Below, piece by piece: positions 5,562-5,749 of a DNA stretch of 5,749 nucleotides. The stretch is from SpSt-333 sp040751955. Lineage in GTDB: Bacteria > Bacteroidota > Ignavibacteria > UBA10030 > UBA8401. Every line of letters starts with the position of its first letter. The first letter of the stretch is position 1. The DNA lies in assembly GCA_040751955.1 (NCBI GenBank), contig JBFMFY010000109.1, forward strand, positions 1-5,749. Reading direction: 5' to 3'. A model generated the notes under the pieces. The model saw nothing but the letters and a program-made list of their open reading frames with translations. It was not told the origin of the DNA and did not search any database. Position numbers and translations under genes: made by a program.

Positions 5562-5749
5562 TCAACAAACAGCCGACACTGCACCTTATTTGCAATGCTC
5601 ATCTCGATCCAGTTTGGCAATGGAGATGGGAAGAAGGATGTTCCGAAGCAATTGCGACGTTTGGCAACGCGGTTGAAATTCTTCATGAACACCCTGCCCT
5701 GATTTTTAATCATAATGAAGCACTGCTGTATCAGTGGGTGATGCAGTAC
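5558..5749 (+). CDS. Alpha-mannosidase, GH38 family, N-terminal part (3' end outside window)
   Basis: The ATG at 5558 overlaps the symporter TGA (ATGA), and the frame stays open to the window edge, giving 64 residues. The sequence LHLICNAHLDPVWQWRWEEG (8-27) is the start of the GH38 catalytic domain. His15 and Asp17 of HLDPVW are the first two zinc ligands, and IFNHNEALLYQW (residues 49-60) is a further family block. GH38 enzymes remove alpha-mannose residues with retention, using Zn2+ and an Asp nucleophile that would lie beyond the edge. No signal peptide is visible, so a cytoplasmic enzyme acting on imported small glycosides is likely, in keeping with the symporter just upstream. Some family members act on other alpha-linked sugars, so mannose is the likely but not certain substrate. 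Confidence 0.93.
   Translation, partial: MINKQPTLHLICNAHLDPVWQWRWEEGCSEAIATFGNAVEILHEHPALIFNHNEALLYQWVMQY

Noticed and set aside
1..5749. CRISPR array, tRNA, rRNA or insertion sequence
   Set aside because: I saw no regularly spaced repeats, no tRNA cloverleaf, no rRNA sequence and no transposase or terminal inverted repeats; the only repeats are short hairpins and the shared shell-gene segment.

Overview
The window reads as part of a chromosome from the FCB group (Bacteroidota / Chlorobiota / Ignavibacteriota side). The best marker is a complete primary sigma factor of only 285 residues that lacks region 1.1, the short form typical of that group. The exact phylum is inference. All supported genes lie on the + strand, and coding is dense apart from two intergenic stretches of about 260 bases (2722-2986 and 3545-3800).

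Region A (1-2721) looks like one tightly packed transcription unit of six genes. It holds the 3' part of deoB (phosphopentomutase), a small AbrB-like antitoxin-type protein, a PIN-domain protein, two tandem EutN/CcmL-type bacterial microcompartment (BMC) vertex proteins, and the housekeeping sigma factor rpoD. The small genes are joined by GTGA, ATGA and TAATG stop/start overlaps, and rpoD starts only 18 bases after the last shell gene. A strong hairpin terminator ends the unit. A pentose-phosphate enzyme beside shell vertex genes suggests the edge of a BMC locus for nucleoside or pentose phosphate breakdown. The hexameric shell proteins and the signature enzyme would have to lie upstream of the window. 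The embedded toxin-antitoxin-like pair, whose PIN protein seems to lack one catalytic acid, is the oddest part.

Region B (2722-3800) has a single gene between two intergenic stretches. It encodes a 185-residue membrane protein with two predicted transmembrane helices, a coiled coil and a histidine-kinase-like H-box (HHINNPL) but no ATPase domain.

Region C (3801-5749) is a sugar-type cassette: a full-length sodium:solute symporter overlapping by ATGA the start of a GH38 alpha-mannosidase that runs off the right edge. The pair probably imports and processes a mannoside-type or related substrate. A perfect 7+1+7 palindrome lies just upstream of the symporter and is a candidate operator.
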